A stretch of 64,000 nucleotides of DNA, taken from Sinorhizobium americanum (GTDB lineage Bacteria; Pseudomonadota; Alphaproteobacteria; Rhizobiales; Rhizobiaceae). Made by a program: the position numbers and the translations under genes. The notes beneath the pieces are model-generated. The model saw only the letters and a list, made by a program, of their open reading frames with translations. It was not told the origin of the DNA and made no database searches. Location of the stretch: assembly GCF_001651855.1 (NCBI RefSeq), contig NZ_LNQC01000055.1, positions 53,800 to 117,799 of the forward strand. The letters run 5' to 3'. This document shows, piece after piece, positions 27,179 through 36,165 of the stretch (positions are counted from its first letter, which is position 1; the number at the start of each line of letters is the position of its first letter).

Positions 27179-28011
27179 AGCCTGCTTTATGGGTCGCCCC
27201 AATGGGTGAGGCAAGCGTGATGCCCTCGGACGCCGAACCTCTCCGCGCGCCCAGACTCAATTTGCTCGCCACCAATAGCGCAGAGGAGCTGATACGCCGA
27301 TGTTGGAGGACGGCGCTGCTCCTGCCGGCGCTCGCGGATGCGCTGGCGGTTTTGAAGTCCGGCCGGCCGAGCCGGATGTTCGACATCACCGACTATCCAG
27401 AGGACGACAAAGAGTTGATCACCCAGATCCTCGGCGAGGGCGAGGTTGCCGGCGTCGCGGTGCTGGAGAACGGCATCATCGCCCAGATGCAGGAGGCTGT
27501 CATGGCCGGCGTCTGGCGTATCCGCTTCACCGTCGCTGATGGGCGGATCGTTGCCGACTATATCGAAGTGGGCAGCATTCCCGCTGCGGTCAGGCTGGCC
27601 TGTTCCCGGCTACCGGCATCGATCAGCTACGGCGCTGCGCCGGCTGGCGCCATGAATGTCATGCCCTTGCTCACCGAAATCGGTGACCGCATCACCCGCC
27701 ATTGCGGCAGCGAAACAGCTCATGTCATCACCTTCTCGCTCTTCCCCATGAGCCCGGAAGACATGAGCTTCCTGCAACATACACTAGGGGTCGGGCCGGT
27801 GCGGCTCACCTCCCGCGGATATCGAACCTGCCGAATTGTCGCGACGGGGGCGCGCAAGGTCTGGTCGGTGCAGTTCTATGACGTCATGGACACGGCCATT
27901 CTCGATACGCTGGAGATCTGCGACATACCCTCGGTCGCTATTGCCGCCGAGGAGGATTTCCATGACTCCAAGATGCGGCTCCGGGAGATGGAGGAGGCGT
28001 ATTTCAAATGA
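27175..28011 (+). CDS. hupH: Hydrogenase accessory protein HupH (HyaF family)
   Basis: A 278-residue protein of the HupH/HyaF family. Marker segments are [15 protein letters not shown], the [12 protein letters not shown] block, and the C-terminal [27 protein letters not shown], which is highly conserved. HupH helps small-subunit maturation, probably with HupG and HupI. It starts in an overlap with hupG and ends in an overlap with the remains of hupI (ATGA at 28008), so this stretch was one translationally coupled operon. Confidence 0.92.
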   Translation: MKPALWVAPMGEASVMPSDAEPLRAPRLNLLATNSAEELIRRCWRTALLLPALADALAVLKSGRPSRMFDITDYPEDDKELITQILGEGEVAGVAVLENGIIAQMQEAVMAGVWRIRFTVADGRIVADYIEVGSIPAAVRLACSRLPASISYGAAPAGAMNVMPLLTEIGDRITRHCGSETAHVITFSLFPMSPEDMSFLQHTLGVGPVRLTSRGYRTCRIVATGARKVWSVQFYDVMDTAILDTLEICDIPSVAIAAEEDFHDSKMRLREMEEAYFK

Positions 28012-28219
28012 GCGGCTCGAAGTGTCCAGGCAAGTACGGGCCGTATCGGGCGAAAACATTGGAGTGCGGCATCTCTGCCATGTCCATGATCCTGCGATCG
28101 GCGACCCGGCGCCGCAGATCCCACCGAGGGTCCTTTTTGCCGATCTGCCGGAAGAACGGCTCTGTCCGAATGGCGCTGCGCCGCCATCGAAGTTCACGAG
28201 GCTGGGCGATGATCGCTGA
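28008..28219 (+). pseudogene. hupI: hupI rubredoxin, frameshifted
   Basis: HupI is a rubredoxin that supports small-subunit iron-sulfur assembly. Here the frame from ATG 28008 reaches TLECGI and then continues into meaningless sequence and on through hupJ. Removing two bases (a duplicated CT at about 28074-28075) restores [20 protein letters not shown] and [20 protein letters not shown], the rubredoxin fold, ending at TGA 28219. The second metal pair is also damaged: CPNG where CPxC is required. Both defects argue for real decay and not a sequencing error. Confidence 0.8.
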
Positions 28220-28727
28220 CCTCCCTGAAACTGCCAAGCTCGACGCGGCGCTGGCGCTGGGCGAACGGGTCGTGGCCTGCTATCGACACATCCTCGACAC
28301 CGCCATGACTGACGTCCCGATCTGCAATCCGGCGCTTAAGATCGCGGCCACAGGTTTCCGAACCTATCGCGGCCGCGCCTTCGGCATTGTGACCACACCT
28401 TGGTTCATGAATCTGGTGGGCGTGGATCTGCCTGAAGGGGCACCTGGCGCGCCTGCCGCCATTGGCACGATCCTCGGCCTTCCTGCGGGCAACGTCGAAT
28501 TCATTGGTGGCGAGCTCGATGCGATCGGCCGCGTCGATTCCTGCGCGTTGCTCTCGCCGGTCTTCGAATTCGCTACGATGGAGGCGGCGCTCGAAATCGC
28601 GGAGGAGGCCGCCCGTGCGTACTTTGATCCCGCTACGCTCGAGCCTACGCCGGCACCAGCGGCTGTCGTCAACCGGCGGGACCTGTTGCGCGGGCGTTTC
28701 CAGAGGTGCGAGGAGCCCTCGGGATGA
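28209..28727 (+). CDS. hupJ: Hydrogenase accessory protein HupJ
   Basis: A 172-residue protein of the HupJ family, found only in hydrogenase loci. [31 protein letters not shown] is the diagnostic block, with [26 protein letters not shown] following. The C-terminal RRDLLRGRF motif is shared with HupJ proteins. The ATG lies inside the last bases of the broken hupI, and the stop overlaps hupK (ATGA). A role in small-subunit maturation is known from R. leguminosarum. Confidence 0.92.
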   Translation: MIADLPETAKLDAALALGERVVACYRHILDTAMTDVPICNPALKIAATGFRTYRGRAFGIVTTPWFMNLVGVDLPEGAPGAPAAIGTILGLPAGNVEFIGGELDAIGRVDSCALLSPVFEFATMEAALEIAEEAARAYFDPATLEPTPAPAAVVNRRDLLRGRFQRCEEPSG

Positions 28728-29836
28728 CGTTTCTTCGCCGGCCAGGCACGATCAGTATTGAGGTGACGGTATCAAGCGGAGTTGCTTCTTCCGTCGCAGT
28801 GAAGGCGAACCGGCCGCCAGGCCTAACCCGCATCTTCGTCGGCCGCCGGCCAGAGGAGGCGCCCACACTGGCACGGCAGGTGTTTTCGCTCTGTGGCTTC
28901 TCGCAATCGGTCGCCTCAAGGCTCGCTGTCCTCAATGCAGCTGATCTTTCCATGGGTGAAGGGGAGCGCGTCGCCGCCGCCACAGGTTTGTACGCCGAAC
29001 GGATCTTCGAAACTCTGCGGGCGTTGATTCTCCATTGGCCGTCGCCACTGCCGAGCGAGCTCGCGCCAGTCGCCGGCAGATGTCTGCGACGGGCACTGGC
29101 CGCCTCACAGGAGATTATCGGGCAGGCGAGTAGCGGCAAGATCAACCGCCAACAACTCGCTTCGGCGGTCGCTCGTCTCTGCTTTGCGGCCAGGGCGATC
29201 GGGATTTCCGATCCGGGCGACATGCCATTGCCGGGCTCGGCCTGTGCCGCAATGCTGCGGGACATAGTCAACAATCGAGTTTTTGCCGACCGGCCGCTCG
29301 ATGCGCTGACCGTCGAAGATGACCAGGAGGTCATCTTCCGCCTTAGTGATGAACCCGATTACAGTAACCTGCCGCATCTTCCCGGCCGGGTCGTCGAGAC
29401 GGGGGCCTACGCGCGGCGCCCCGCATGGGGAGCCGCTTCTGGCTCCCATCTCGCACGGCGCTTCCTGGCCCGGATTGGCGATGTCGGGTACTGCCTCGGG
29501 CAACTGAAGGCTGTCGCCGATACAGGCGAACATGACTGGGTAACGCTCGCCTGCGGCGCACCGACGCCGGGCGCGGGCGGCTATGGAGCCGTGGAATGCG
29601 CACGCGGACGGCTCTATCATCAGGCAGAGATTGGTGGCGACGGCAGGCTCTCGGCCTATCGCATCCTCGCCCCGACAGAATGGAACTTTCACCCGGCCGG
29701 CCCTTTTGTCGATACATTGCTGCGGTCGCGGATCGGCTCAGACGATTCCGCCCCCCGGTCCGTCTCCCTGCTCGCCGTTCTGTTCGACCCTTGCGTCGCT
29801 TTCGATGTCGGCATCCGTGAGGCCGACGATGCATGA
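28724..29836 (+). CDS. hupK: Hydrogenase accessory protein HupK
   Basis: A 370-residue distant relative of the large subunit without its CxxC nickel pairs, thought to act as a scaffold when the NiFe cofactor is assembled. Recognisable segments are [19 protein letters not shown] near residue 60, the [19 protein letters not shown] region, and the C-terminal [16 protein letters not shown] and [10 protein letters not shown], a degenerate form of the large-subunit DPCxxC site. It starts in an ATGA overlap with hupJ and overlaps hypA by eight bases. Confidence 0.93.
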   Translation: MTFLRRPGTISIEVTVSSGVASSVAVKANRPPGLTRIFVGRRPEEAPTLARQVFSLCGFSQSVASRLAVLNAADLSMGEGERVAAATGLYAERIFETLRALILHWPSPLPSELAPVAGRCLRRALAASQEIIGQASSGKINRQQLASAVARLCFAARAIGISDPGDMPLPGSACAAMLRDIVNNRVFADRPLDALTVEDDQEVIFRLSDEPDYSNLPHLPGRVVETGAYARRPAWGAASGSHLARRFLARIGDVGYCLGQLKAVADTGEHDWVTLACGAPTPGAGGYGAVECARGRLYHQAEIGGDGRLSAYRILAPTEWNFHPAGPFVDTLLRSRIGSDDSAPRSVSLLAVLFDPCVAFDVGIREADDA

Positions 29837-30170
29837 GATGTCGCTGATGGAAAGCGTGATTGAGATTGTGTGTGAGACCGCGCGGCTGAATGGCGCAAGG
29901 CAGGTCAAGTCAATCCGTCTCGATGTCGGCGTGCTGAGCCACGTCGATCCTGACGCGTTGCTCTTCTGTTACGAAGCGGTGCGGCACGGCACGCTCGCCG
30001 GGCAGGCGAACCTCGAGATCAATCGCATCGCCGGCGAGGGCTGGTGCCTCGATTGCGGCAAGACCGTAGCTTTGCAAAAGCGGTTCGGTCCCTGCTCCGG
30101 CTGCGGGCGGCATCGAGTCCAGATGACGGCAGGCGACGAATTGAAGATCAGGGACATGGAGGTGATTTGA
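29829..30170 (+). CDS. hypA: Hydrogenase nickel metallochaperone HypA
   Basis: A 113-residue nickel chaperone. [10 protein letters not shown] carries His2, the nickel ligand, and the zinc site is the two CxxC pairs CLDCGKTV and CSGCGRH. It delivers nickel to HupL together with HypB. It overlaps both neighbours (hupK by eight bases; TGATG junction with hypB). Confidence 0.96.
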   Translation: MHEMSLMESVIEIVCETARLNGARQVKSIRLDVGVLSHVDPDALLFCYEAVRHGTLAGQANLEINRIAGEGWCLDCGKTVALQKRFGPCSGCGRHRVQMTAGDELKIRDMEVI

Positions 30171-31054
30171 TGTGCACGGTATGCGGTTGCGGAACCTCAC
30201 CTATCGGAGGCTACAAGCACGAAGCGGGCAGAGAAGGGCTCGACCATGACCATCATCACCACCACGGTCACGATCACCATACTCACGATCATCGCCACAA
30301 CGACGGCGCGGCTGATCACCACCATGCAAAGGAAGGCTCGGTCCACCGCAGCCACGGCATTGCCGGCGTGCATGTCCCTGGGATGAGTCAGGAACGGATC
30401 ATTCAGGTCGAGAAGGAGATTCTTTCGAAGAACGACGCTTATGCAGCCGAAAATCGGAGGTATTTCGCAGGCCAGGGCATTTTCGCGCTCAACTTTGTCT
30501 CCAGCCCCGGCTCAGGCAAGACCAGCCTGCTTGTGCGGACGATCAGGGAGCTCAAGGATCGTATGACGATCAATGTTATCGAAGGCGATCAGCAGACTTC
30601 GAATGACGCGGCTCGCATTCGCGAGTCAGGCGCCCGCGCGATCCAGATCAACACTGGCAAGGGCTGCCATCTCGACGCCCATATGGTCGGTCATGCGGTC
30701 GAGGACCTTGCGCCTGAGCCGGGCTCTGCGCTCTTCATCGAGAATGTTGGCAATCTTGTCTGTCCCGCCGCTTTCGATCTCGGCGAGGCTTACAAGGTCG
30801 TGGTGCTCTCGGTCACCGAGGGCGAGGACAAGCCGCTCAAATATCCCGACATGTTCTCCGCCGCCGACCTGATGATCCTCAATAAGGCGGACCTGCTGCC
30901 GCATCTGGATTTCAACATCGAGCTTTGCATTACCAACGCGCTCTGCGTGAATCCGCGGCTGCACAGCCTGATTGTCTCCGCCCGCACGGGCGAGGGGATG
31001 GAAGCCTTCTATGGCTGGCTCGAAGCATCCGCTGCGCGCTCGAAGGTGGTGTGA
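30170..31054 (+). CDS. hypB: Hydrogenase nickel-insertion GTPase HypB
   Basis: A 294-residue GTPase. The N-terminal MCTVCGCG motif is followed by a long His-rich stretch (residues about 23-62) that stores nickel. The G-domain has the P-loop [14 protein letters not shown], the [10 protein letters not shown] switch with the SIMIBI-class Asp, and [13 protein letters not shown] hydrolysis drives nickel transfer to the large subunit with HypA. Start and hypA stop share TGATG. Confidence 0.96.
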   Translation: MCTVCGCGTSPIGGYKHEAGREGLDHDHHHHHGHDHHTHDHRHNDGAADHHHAKEGSVHRSHGIAGVHVPGMSQERIIQVEKEILSKNDAYAAENRRYFAGQGIFALNFVSSPGSGKTSLLVRTIRELKDRMTINVIEGDQQTSNDAARIRESGARAIQINTGKGCHLDAHMVGHAVEDLAPEPGSALFIENVGNLVCPAAFDLGEAYKVVVLSVTEGEDKPLKYPDMFSAADLMILNKADLLPHLDFNIELCITNALCVNPRLHSLIVSARTGEGMEAFYGWLEASAARSKVV

Positions 31055-31057
31055 ACA

Positions 31058-33334
31058 ATGGCGCGGGTGGCACAACCGGCCGGAAGCGAGGTCCGCCGGC
31101 GGTTTAGGCTGCGGGTGCGCGGCACTGTGCAGGGCGTCGGCTTTCGGCCTTTCGTCTACAGGCTCGCGCGAAAAATGCGGCTCTCCGGATACGTCCTTAA
31201 TGACAGTGCGGGCGTGCTGATCGAGATCGAGGGTCTGGACGCAGACGACTTCTCCAAGGAGCTCCGAACTCAGGCGCCACCGCTTGCCCGTATCGACGCC
31301 GTCGATCTGCTGGAGCTGGCACCGGTTGGCGACAATCGATTCGAAATTCTCGACAGCCTCGCCGGCAGGAGTGCGACTCGTATCGGCGCCGACGCCGCGA
31401 TTTGCGAGGAATGCCAGCGGGAGCTCAACGATCCAGGAAGCCGGTTTTTCGGCTATCCCTTCGTCAACTGTACCCAATGCGGCCCGCGCTTCACGATCAC
31501 CTGCGCGCTTCCCTATGACCGCGCCCAGACCTCGATGGCCTCGTTTTCGATGTGCGGTGCCTGCGCGGCTGACTATGACGACCCGGAGAACCGGCGCTTC
31601 CATGCCGAGCCCATTGCCTGTCCCGATTGCGGTCCGAGGCTCAGCCATCCGGTCGCCGAGTTGGCGGCGCGGCTCGAAGGCGGCGCGATCATCGCGCTTA
31701 AGGGGGTTGGCGGGTTCCACCTGCTCTGCGATGCCCGCAACGACGCGGCCATTGATCTCCTTAGGCTGCGCAAGGCTCGGGACCAGAAACCCTTCGCCGT
31801 CATGGTGCGGGATATCCCCGCGGCGCGGCAAATCGCCCAGCTGACCGACGCAGAAGAGGAATTGCTGACCTCCGCGGCAAGCCCGATCGTTCTGGTCGAG
31901 GCCCTTGCCGGCCAACTCTCCAATCGCATTGCGCCATCGCTCCGGCGGATAGGTCTCATTCTGGCCTACGCACCCGCGCACTTCCTCCTGTTCGATGAGC
32001 TCGCTCGTTTTTCGCCGGTCTATCCCCCAGCGCTGGTTGCGACCAGTGCCAATCCCCGTGGTGAGCCGCTCATCGCAGACAATATGGATGCCGAGCTCCG
32101 CCTGTCCGCGGTCGCCGATCTTATCGTCACCCATGATCGCGATATCATCATGCGCGCCGACGACTCAGTCATGCAGGTGATTGACGGCGCTCCCGCCTTC
32201 CTCCGCCGCGCCCGCGGTTTTGTGCCAGAGCCCATCGACCTCGGCGAGGACGGACCTTCCGTTATTGCTACCGGTGCAGACCTCAAGAACACCCTATGCG
32301 TCACACGGGGGAGCGAGGCCTTCCTGTCGCAACATGTAGGCGGCCTCGACAATAGGGAGACGATACGCTTCCAGCTTGAGGCGGCTGTCCATCTCTGTTC
32401 GATCCTTGATGTGAAGCTGGAGTTCGCTGCCTGCGACCTGCATCCAGATTTTCGCTCGGTGCGGATGGCGGAGAGCTTCGGTCTGCCGGTCGTGCGAGTC
32501 CAGCACCATCTCGCTCATATCGCCGCCGTCGCTGCGGAGCATAGGCTTGCCGGGTCGGTTCTAGGGCTCGCGCTTGACGGCTACGGCTTTGGCACCGACG
32601 GCAGCAGTTGGGGCGGCGAGATGCTTGCAGTCGAGCGACATGGCTGGCGGCGCTTGGGATCACTCATGCAGCTGCCGCTGCCGGGTGGCGACCGCGCGGC
32701 GCGCGAACCTTGGCGCATGGGGGTCGCGGCGCTTCAGGCCGCGGGCCGCATCGACCTGGCGCTGTCGCTCGTGCCGGCTCATTGCGGCATGGCGCAATTA
32801 ACGGCGATGTTCAGCCGCGGCGTGCGGCCCCCTGTTACGAGCAGCCTGGGCCGGCTCTTCGATGCTGCCGCGGCGATATCGGGAACTCGCCTTGTCCAGA
32901 CCTATGAGGGACAGGCGGCGATGGAATTCGAGGCGCTCGTTCGGGCGCCGCGCTGCCTTCCTGGCGGGTATGCCATAAAGAACGGGGTGCTCGACTTCCG
33001 GCCGCTCATTCTGCGTCTGACTGAGACAGGGAGCGGCGCCGCCGATGCCGCCGACCTCTTCCATGGCACGCTGATTGCCGGCCTTGCAGCTTGGGCGGCC
33101 AAGGGTGCAACAAACCTCGGCTCGCAGCAGGTCGCGCTCAGCGGCGGATGCATGACAAACCGCGTCCTTGCGGCGGGTCTAGCGCAGGCGCTGAGGCAGC
33201 ACGGCCTTAAGCCATATTTGCCACGACTGGCTCCGGCCAATGACGGGGGAGTTGCGCTGGGGCAAGCGGCCTATGCGCGGCAGGTTATCATGAACAAGCA
33301 TGCATCGGCGCTGGAGAGCCCGACATGTGCCTAG
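31058..33334 (+). CDS. hypF: Carbamoyltransferase HypF
   Basis: A 758-residue enzyme that makes the carbamoyl group for the CN ligands of the NiFe site. Domains in order: acylphosphatase (RGTVQGVGFRPFVYRLARKM, about 22-41), two zinc fingers (CEECQRELNDPGSRFFGYPF and CGACAADYDDPENRRFHAEP), a YrdC-like ATP-binding domain (ALKGVGGFHLLCDARND), and a Kae1-like domain with the metal-binding HHLAH and a DGYGFGTDG block. It lies three bases after hypB and overlaps hypC by ten bases. Confidence 0.96.
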   Translation: MARVAQPAGSEVRRRFRLRVRGTVQGVGFRPFVYRLARKMRLSGYVLNDSAGVLIEIEGLDADDFSKELRTQAPPLARIDAVDLLELAPVGDNRFEILDSLAGRSATRIGADAAICEECQRELNDPGSRFFGYPFVNCTQCGPRFTITCALPYDRAQTSMASFSMCGACAADYDDPENRRFHAEPIACPDCGPRLSHPVAELAARLEGGAIIALKGVGGFHLLCDARNDAAIDLLRLRKARDQKPFAVMVRDIPAARQIAQLTDAEEELLTSAASPIVLVEALAGQLSNRIAPSLRRIGLILAYAPAHFLLFDELARFSPVYPPALVATSANPRGEPLIADNMDAELRLSAVADLIVTHDRDIIMRADDSVMQVIDGAPAFLRRARGFVPEPIDLGEDGPSVIATGADLKNTLCVTRGSEAFLSQHVGGLDNRETIRFQLEAAVHLCSILDVKLEFAACDLHPDFRSVRMAESFGLPVVRVQHHLAHIAAVAAEHRLAGSVLGLALDGYGFGTDGSSWGGEMLAVERHGWRRLGSLMQLPLPGGDRAAREPWRMGVAALQAAGRIDLALSLVPAHCGMAQLTAMFSRGVRPPVTSSLGRLFDAAAAISGTRLVQTYEGQAAMEFEALVRAPRCLPGGYAIKNGVLDFRPLILRLTETGSGAADAADLFHGTLIAGLAAWAAKGATNLGSQQVALSGGCMTNRVLAAGLAQALRQHGLKPYLPRLAPANDGGVALGQAAYARQVIMNKHASALESPTCA

Positions 33335-33552
33335 CCATACCGGTCAAGGTCACCGAAGTGCTCTCCGGCAATATGGCGAAAGTCACGCTTGACGGCGTCT
33401 TGAAGGTCATATCGACGGCCTTGATAGACGATGTCCGGCCGGGCGACTACGTCATCCTCCATGTAGGCTATGCGCTGACGAAGATTAAACCTGAGGAGGC
33501 GCAACGGACGCTCACGCTGATCCAAGAGGCTTCGATGGGTGTTGCGCCATGA
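33325..33552 (+). CDS. hypC: Hydrogenase assembly chaperone HypC
   Basis: A 75-residue chaperone with the invariant N-terminus MCLAIPVKV, whose Cys2 carries the Fe(CN)2CO unit with HypD and hands it to HupL. It is shorter at the C-terminus than HupF, the second HypC-type protein in this locus. It overlaps hypF and hypD. Confidence 0.95.
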   Translation: MCLAIPVKVTEVLSGNMAKVTLDGVLKVISTALIDDVRPGDYVILHVGYALTKIKPEEAQRTLTLIQEASMGVAP

Positions 33553-34706
33553 AGTATATCGACGAATATCGAGACGGAAGGCTCGCCAAGCTTATTGGGG
33601 ATCGGATAGCGGCTCTTGCCGATGCGGCCCGCTCCTATTGCCTCATGGAGTTCTGCGGTGGGCACACTCACGCGATCTCTCGTTACGGGCTTGAGGATCT
33701 GCTACCTGCCAATGTCCGGATGATCCACGGCCCGGGCTGTCCGGTTTGCGTGCTGCCGATCGGCCGGATCGACGCAGCGATCGCGCTTGCGACCCGTCCC
33801 GAGATCACGCTCTGTACTTATGGCGACCTGATGCGAGTCCCGGGCACAAACCGTTCGAGCCTGCTTGAGGCCAAGGCGGCCGGCGCCGATGTCCGTGTAG
33901 TCTATTCGACGCTCCACGCGTTGAGGATCGCCGAAGCCGAGCCGGAGCGCGAGGTGGTGTTCTTCGCGATTGGTTTCGAGACTACGACGCCGCCAACTGC
34001 GCTTGCACTCAAGACGGCTATCGCCAAAGGCCTCGGCAATTTCTCGGTCTTCTGCAATCATGTAGTGACGCCGGCGGCGATGCACCACGTTCTCGAAAGC
34101 CCGCCTGTCCGCAAGCTCGGCACGATCAAGATCCATGGTTTCATCGGCCCAGCTCATGTCAGCGCCGTGATAGGCACAAAGCCCTACGAATTGTTCGCCG
34201 AGAAATTTTGCAAGCCGGTCGTGGTGGCAGGCTTCGAGCCACTCGACGTCATTCAGGCAATCCTGATGCTTGTGCAGCAGATCAACGACGGGAGGCATGT
34301 GGTGGAAAACCAATACATCCGCGCGGTGACCAGACACGGCAATGAGAAGGCGCAGGCGGAGGTGGCGAATTTCTTCGAGCTGCGCGAGAGCTTCGAGTGG
34401 CGAGGCCTTGGCGAACTGCCTTTGAGCGGGCTGCGGCTGCGCCCACAATATGCGGCCTACGATGCCGAGAAGCGTTTTTCGATGGTGACCCCCAGGGCCA
34501 AGGACAATCCGGCCTGTGACTGCGGCGCCATTCTGCGCGGAGCCAAGCAACCTGCCGAATGCAAACTGTTTGGCACGGTCTGTACGCCCGATACGCCGAT
34601 GGGGTCCTGCATGGTGTCTTCGGAAGGCGCCTGCGCCGCACACTGGACCTATGGCCGCTTCCGCGAGAAGGCACGGCAGGCGAATGCCATGAAGGTGGTC
34701 ACATGA
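33549..34706 (+). CDS. hypD: Iron-cofactor assembly protein HypD
   Basis: A 385-residue Fe-S protein on which the Fe(CN)2CO unit is built. FCGGHTHAISRYGLEDLLP and HGPGCPVCVLP supply the iron and thiol-redox cysteines, and the C-terminal cluster cysteines are in CDCGAILRGAKQPAECKLFG and TVCTPDTPMGSCMVSSEGAC. The start overlaps hypC (ATGA) and the stop overlaps hypE. Confidence 0.96.
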   Translation: MKYIDEYRDGRLAKLIGDRIAALADAARSYCLMEFCGGHTHAISRYGLEDLLPANVRMIHGPGCPVCVLPIGRIDAAIALATRPEITLCTYGDLMRVPGTNRSSLLEAKAAGADVRVVYSTLHALRIAEAEPEREVVFFAIGFETTTPPTALALKTAIAKGLGNFSVFCNHVVTPAAMHHVLESPPVRKLGTIKIHGFIGPAHVSAVIGTKPYELFAEKFCKPVVVAGFEPLDVIQAILMLVQQINDGRHVVENQYIRAVTRHGNEKAQAEVANFFELRESFEWRGLGELPLSGLRLRPQYAAYDAEKRFSMVTPRAKDNPACDCGAILRGAKQPAECKLFGTVCTPDTPMGSCMVSSEGACAAHWTYGRFREKARQANAMKVVT

Positions 34707-35755
34707 GCATGATGACCGACGCCTACACACGAAAGCTCGATCTTGCGGAAGGCCGGGTCGACCTCTCGCATGGCGCCGGCGGACGTGCCATGAGACAACT
34801 CATCGAGGGCATCTTCCACGAGGCTTTCGACAACGAATGGCTGCGTGCCGGGAATGACCAGTCAGCCTTCGCCGTTTCGGGCGGCCGCATGGTGATGAGC
34901 ACCGACGGCTATGTCGTCTCGCCGCTGTTTTTTCCCGGCGGGAATATCGGCTCGCTCGCCGTGCACGGCACGATCAACGACATCGCCATGGCCGCTGCTC
35001 GGCCGCTCTATCTCTCAGCGAGCTTCATTATCGAGGAGGGCTTTCCGCTCGCCGATCTCAAACGCATCGCAGACAGCATGGGCGTGGCTTCGCGCGAGGC
35101 CGCTGTGCCGATTATCACCGGCGATACCAAGGTGGTGGAGCGAGGCAAAGCCGACGGTGTCTTCATCTCGACGGCTGGTGTCGGCAGGGTCCTGGACGGG
35201 CTCGATCTGCGCGCCGATGCCGCCCGGCCGCGCGATGCGGTCATCCTCTCCGGCTCGATCGGTGATCACGGCGTCGCCGTGATGTCGAACCGCGAGAACT
35301 TGCAATTCGATGCGGCGATCGTCTCCGATAGCGCTCCCCTGCACACGCTGGTGGCCATGATGGCAGAAGCCGGTGGGAGGCATATCCGGCTGATGCGCGA
35401 TCCCACGCGCGGCGGCCTCGCCGCCACTCTCAACGAGGTCGCGAGTCAGTCGAAGGTCGGCTTCCATATCGATGAGGAGGCGATCCCGATCAAGCCGGAG
35501 GTGGCCGCGGTCTGCGAGTTGCTCGGGCTCGATCCGCTCAATGTCGCCAATGAGGGCAAGCTTGTCGCCGTCGCCGCGCCGGAAGGCGCCGAAGCAATTT
35601 TGGCTGCGATGCGTGCACATCCCCTCGGGCGCGAGGCGGCCCTCATTGGTCATGTCGTCGCTGACGATTACTGTTTCGTGCAGATGGCGACCTCCTTCGG
35701 CGGCCGCCGGGTCGTTGACTGGCTTACGGGTGAGCAGTTGCCAAGAATCTGCTAG
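34703..35755 (+). CDS. hypE: Carbamoyl dehydratase HypE
   Basis: A 350-residue PurM-like ATPase that dehydrates the carbamoyl group on its C-terminal Cys to cyanide. The HGAGGRAM and DDAI-like ATP-binding region (ERLRAGNDQSAFAVSGGRMV) and the final PRIC with the essential terminal Cys are intact. It is the last gene of the hup-hyp operon; no hypX follows. The next genes belong to the nod regulon. Confidence 0.96.
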   Translation: MSMMTDAYTRKLDLAEGRVDLSHGAGGRAMRQLIEGIFHEAFDNEWLRAGNDQSAFAVSGGRMVMSTDGYVVSPLFFPGGNIGSLAVHGTINDIAMAAARPLYLSASFIIEEGFPLADLKRIADSMGVASREAAVPIITGDTKVVERGKADGVFISTAGVGRVLDGLDLRADAARPRDAVILSGSIGDHGVAVMSNRENLQFDAAIVSDSAPLHTLVAMMAEAGGRHIRLMRDPTRGGLAATLNEVASQSKVGFHIDEEAIPIKPEVAAVCELLGLDPLNVANEGKLVAVAAPEGAEAILAAMRAHPLGREAALIGHVVADDYCFVQMATSFGGRRVVDWLTGEQLPRIC

Positions 35756-35900
35756 GGCAGATGCCGTCCTGCTTCTCTGCTACAGCTTCAATTCTCTGTT
35801 CCACCGGTTGCATGTCGACTTGCGAGATGCTCCGTCATCATCCCGTCGAGCACAGCGAGCACTTTGAGGCCAGAGCCCTTGAAGCGTATCAGCGCAATGC

Positions 35901-35947
35901 ATCCATGACGTAAATGGGTGTTATCCAAACAATCAATTTTCCCAATC
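35901..35947 (+). promoter_or_regulatory. nod box upstream of nodM
   Basis: The 47-base element opens with ATCCAT, has ATG in the middle and contains ATCCAAACAATCAATTTT followed by CCCAATC, an almost exact nod box. It is 219 bases before the nodM ATG, a normal spacing. NodD with flavonoid should activate nodM from here. Confidence 0.93.
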
Positions 35948-36165
35948 CATCGAGCGCCATTAGAAAATGCTGAAACTAACGAAAATCAAGTCCACTGGTA
36001 CGTAGCTTTTACCTGCCGGCATTTCGCTCGGCCGATTGGCAACAGCAGGTGACGCGCAACGAAGACACGATCGCCCGTGAGGCGACCGGGAAGCTATCGG
36101 TATAGCCCGCTCAGACGGGGTATTTGAGTATGCCGTTATCGGCGGAAGGAACGCGAAGAGGGGAT

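Noticed and set aside
30626..32134. 502-residue minus-strand frame across hypB and hypF
   Set aside because: Antisense shadow; hypB and hypF are unmistakable on the other strand.
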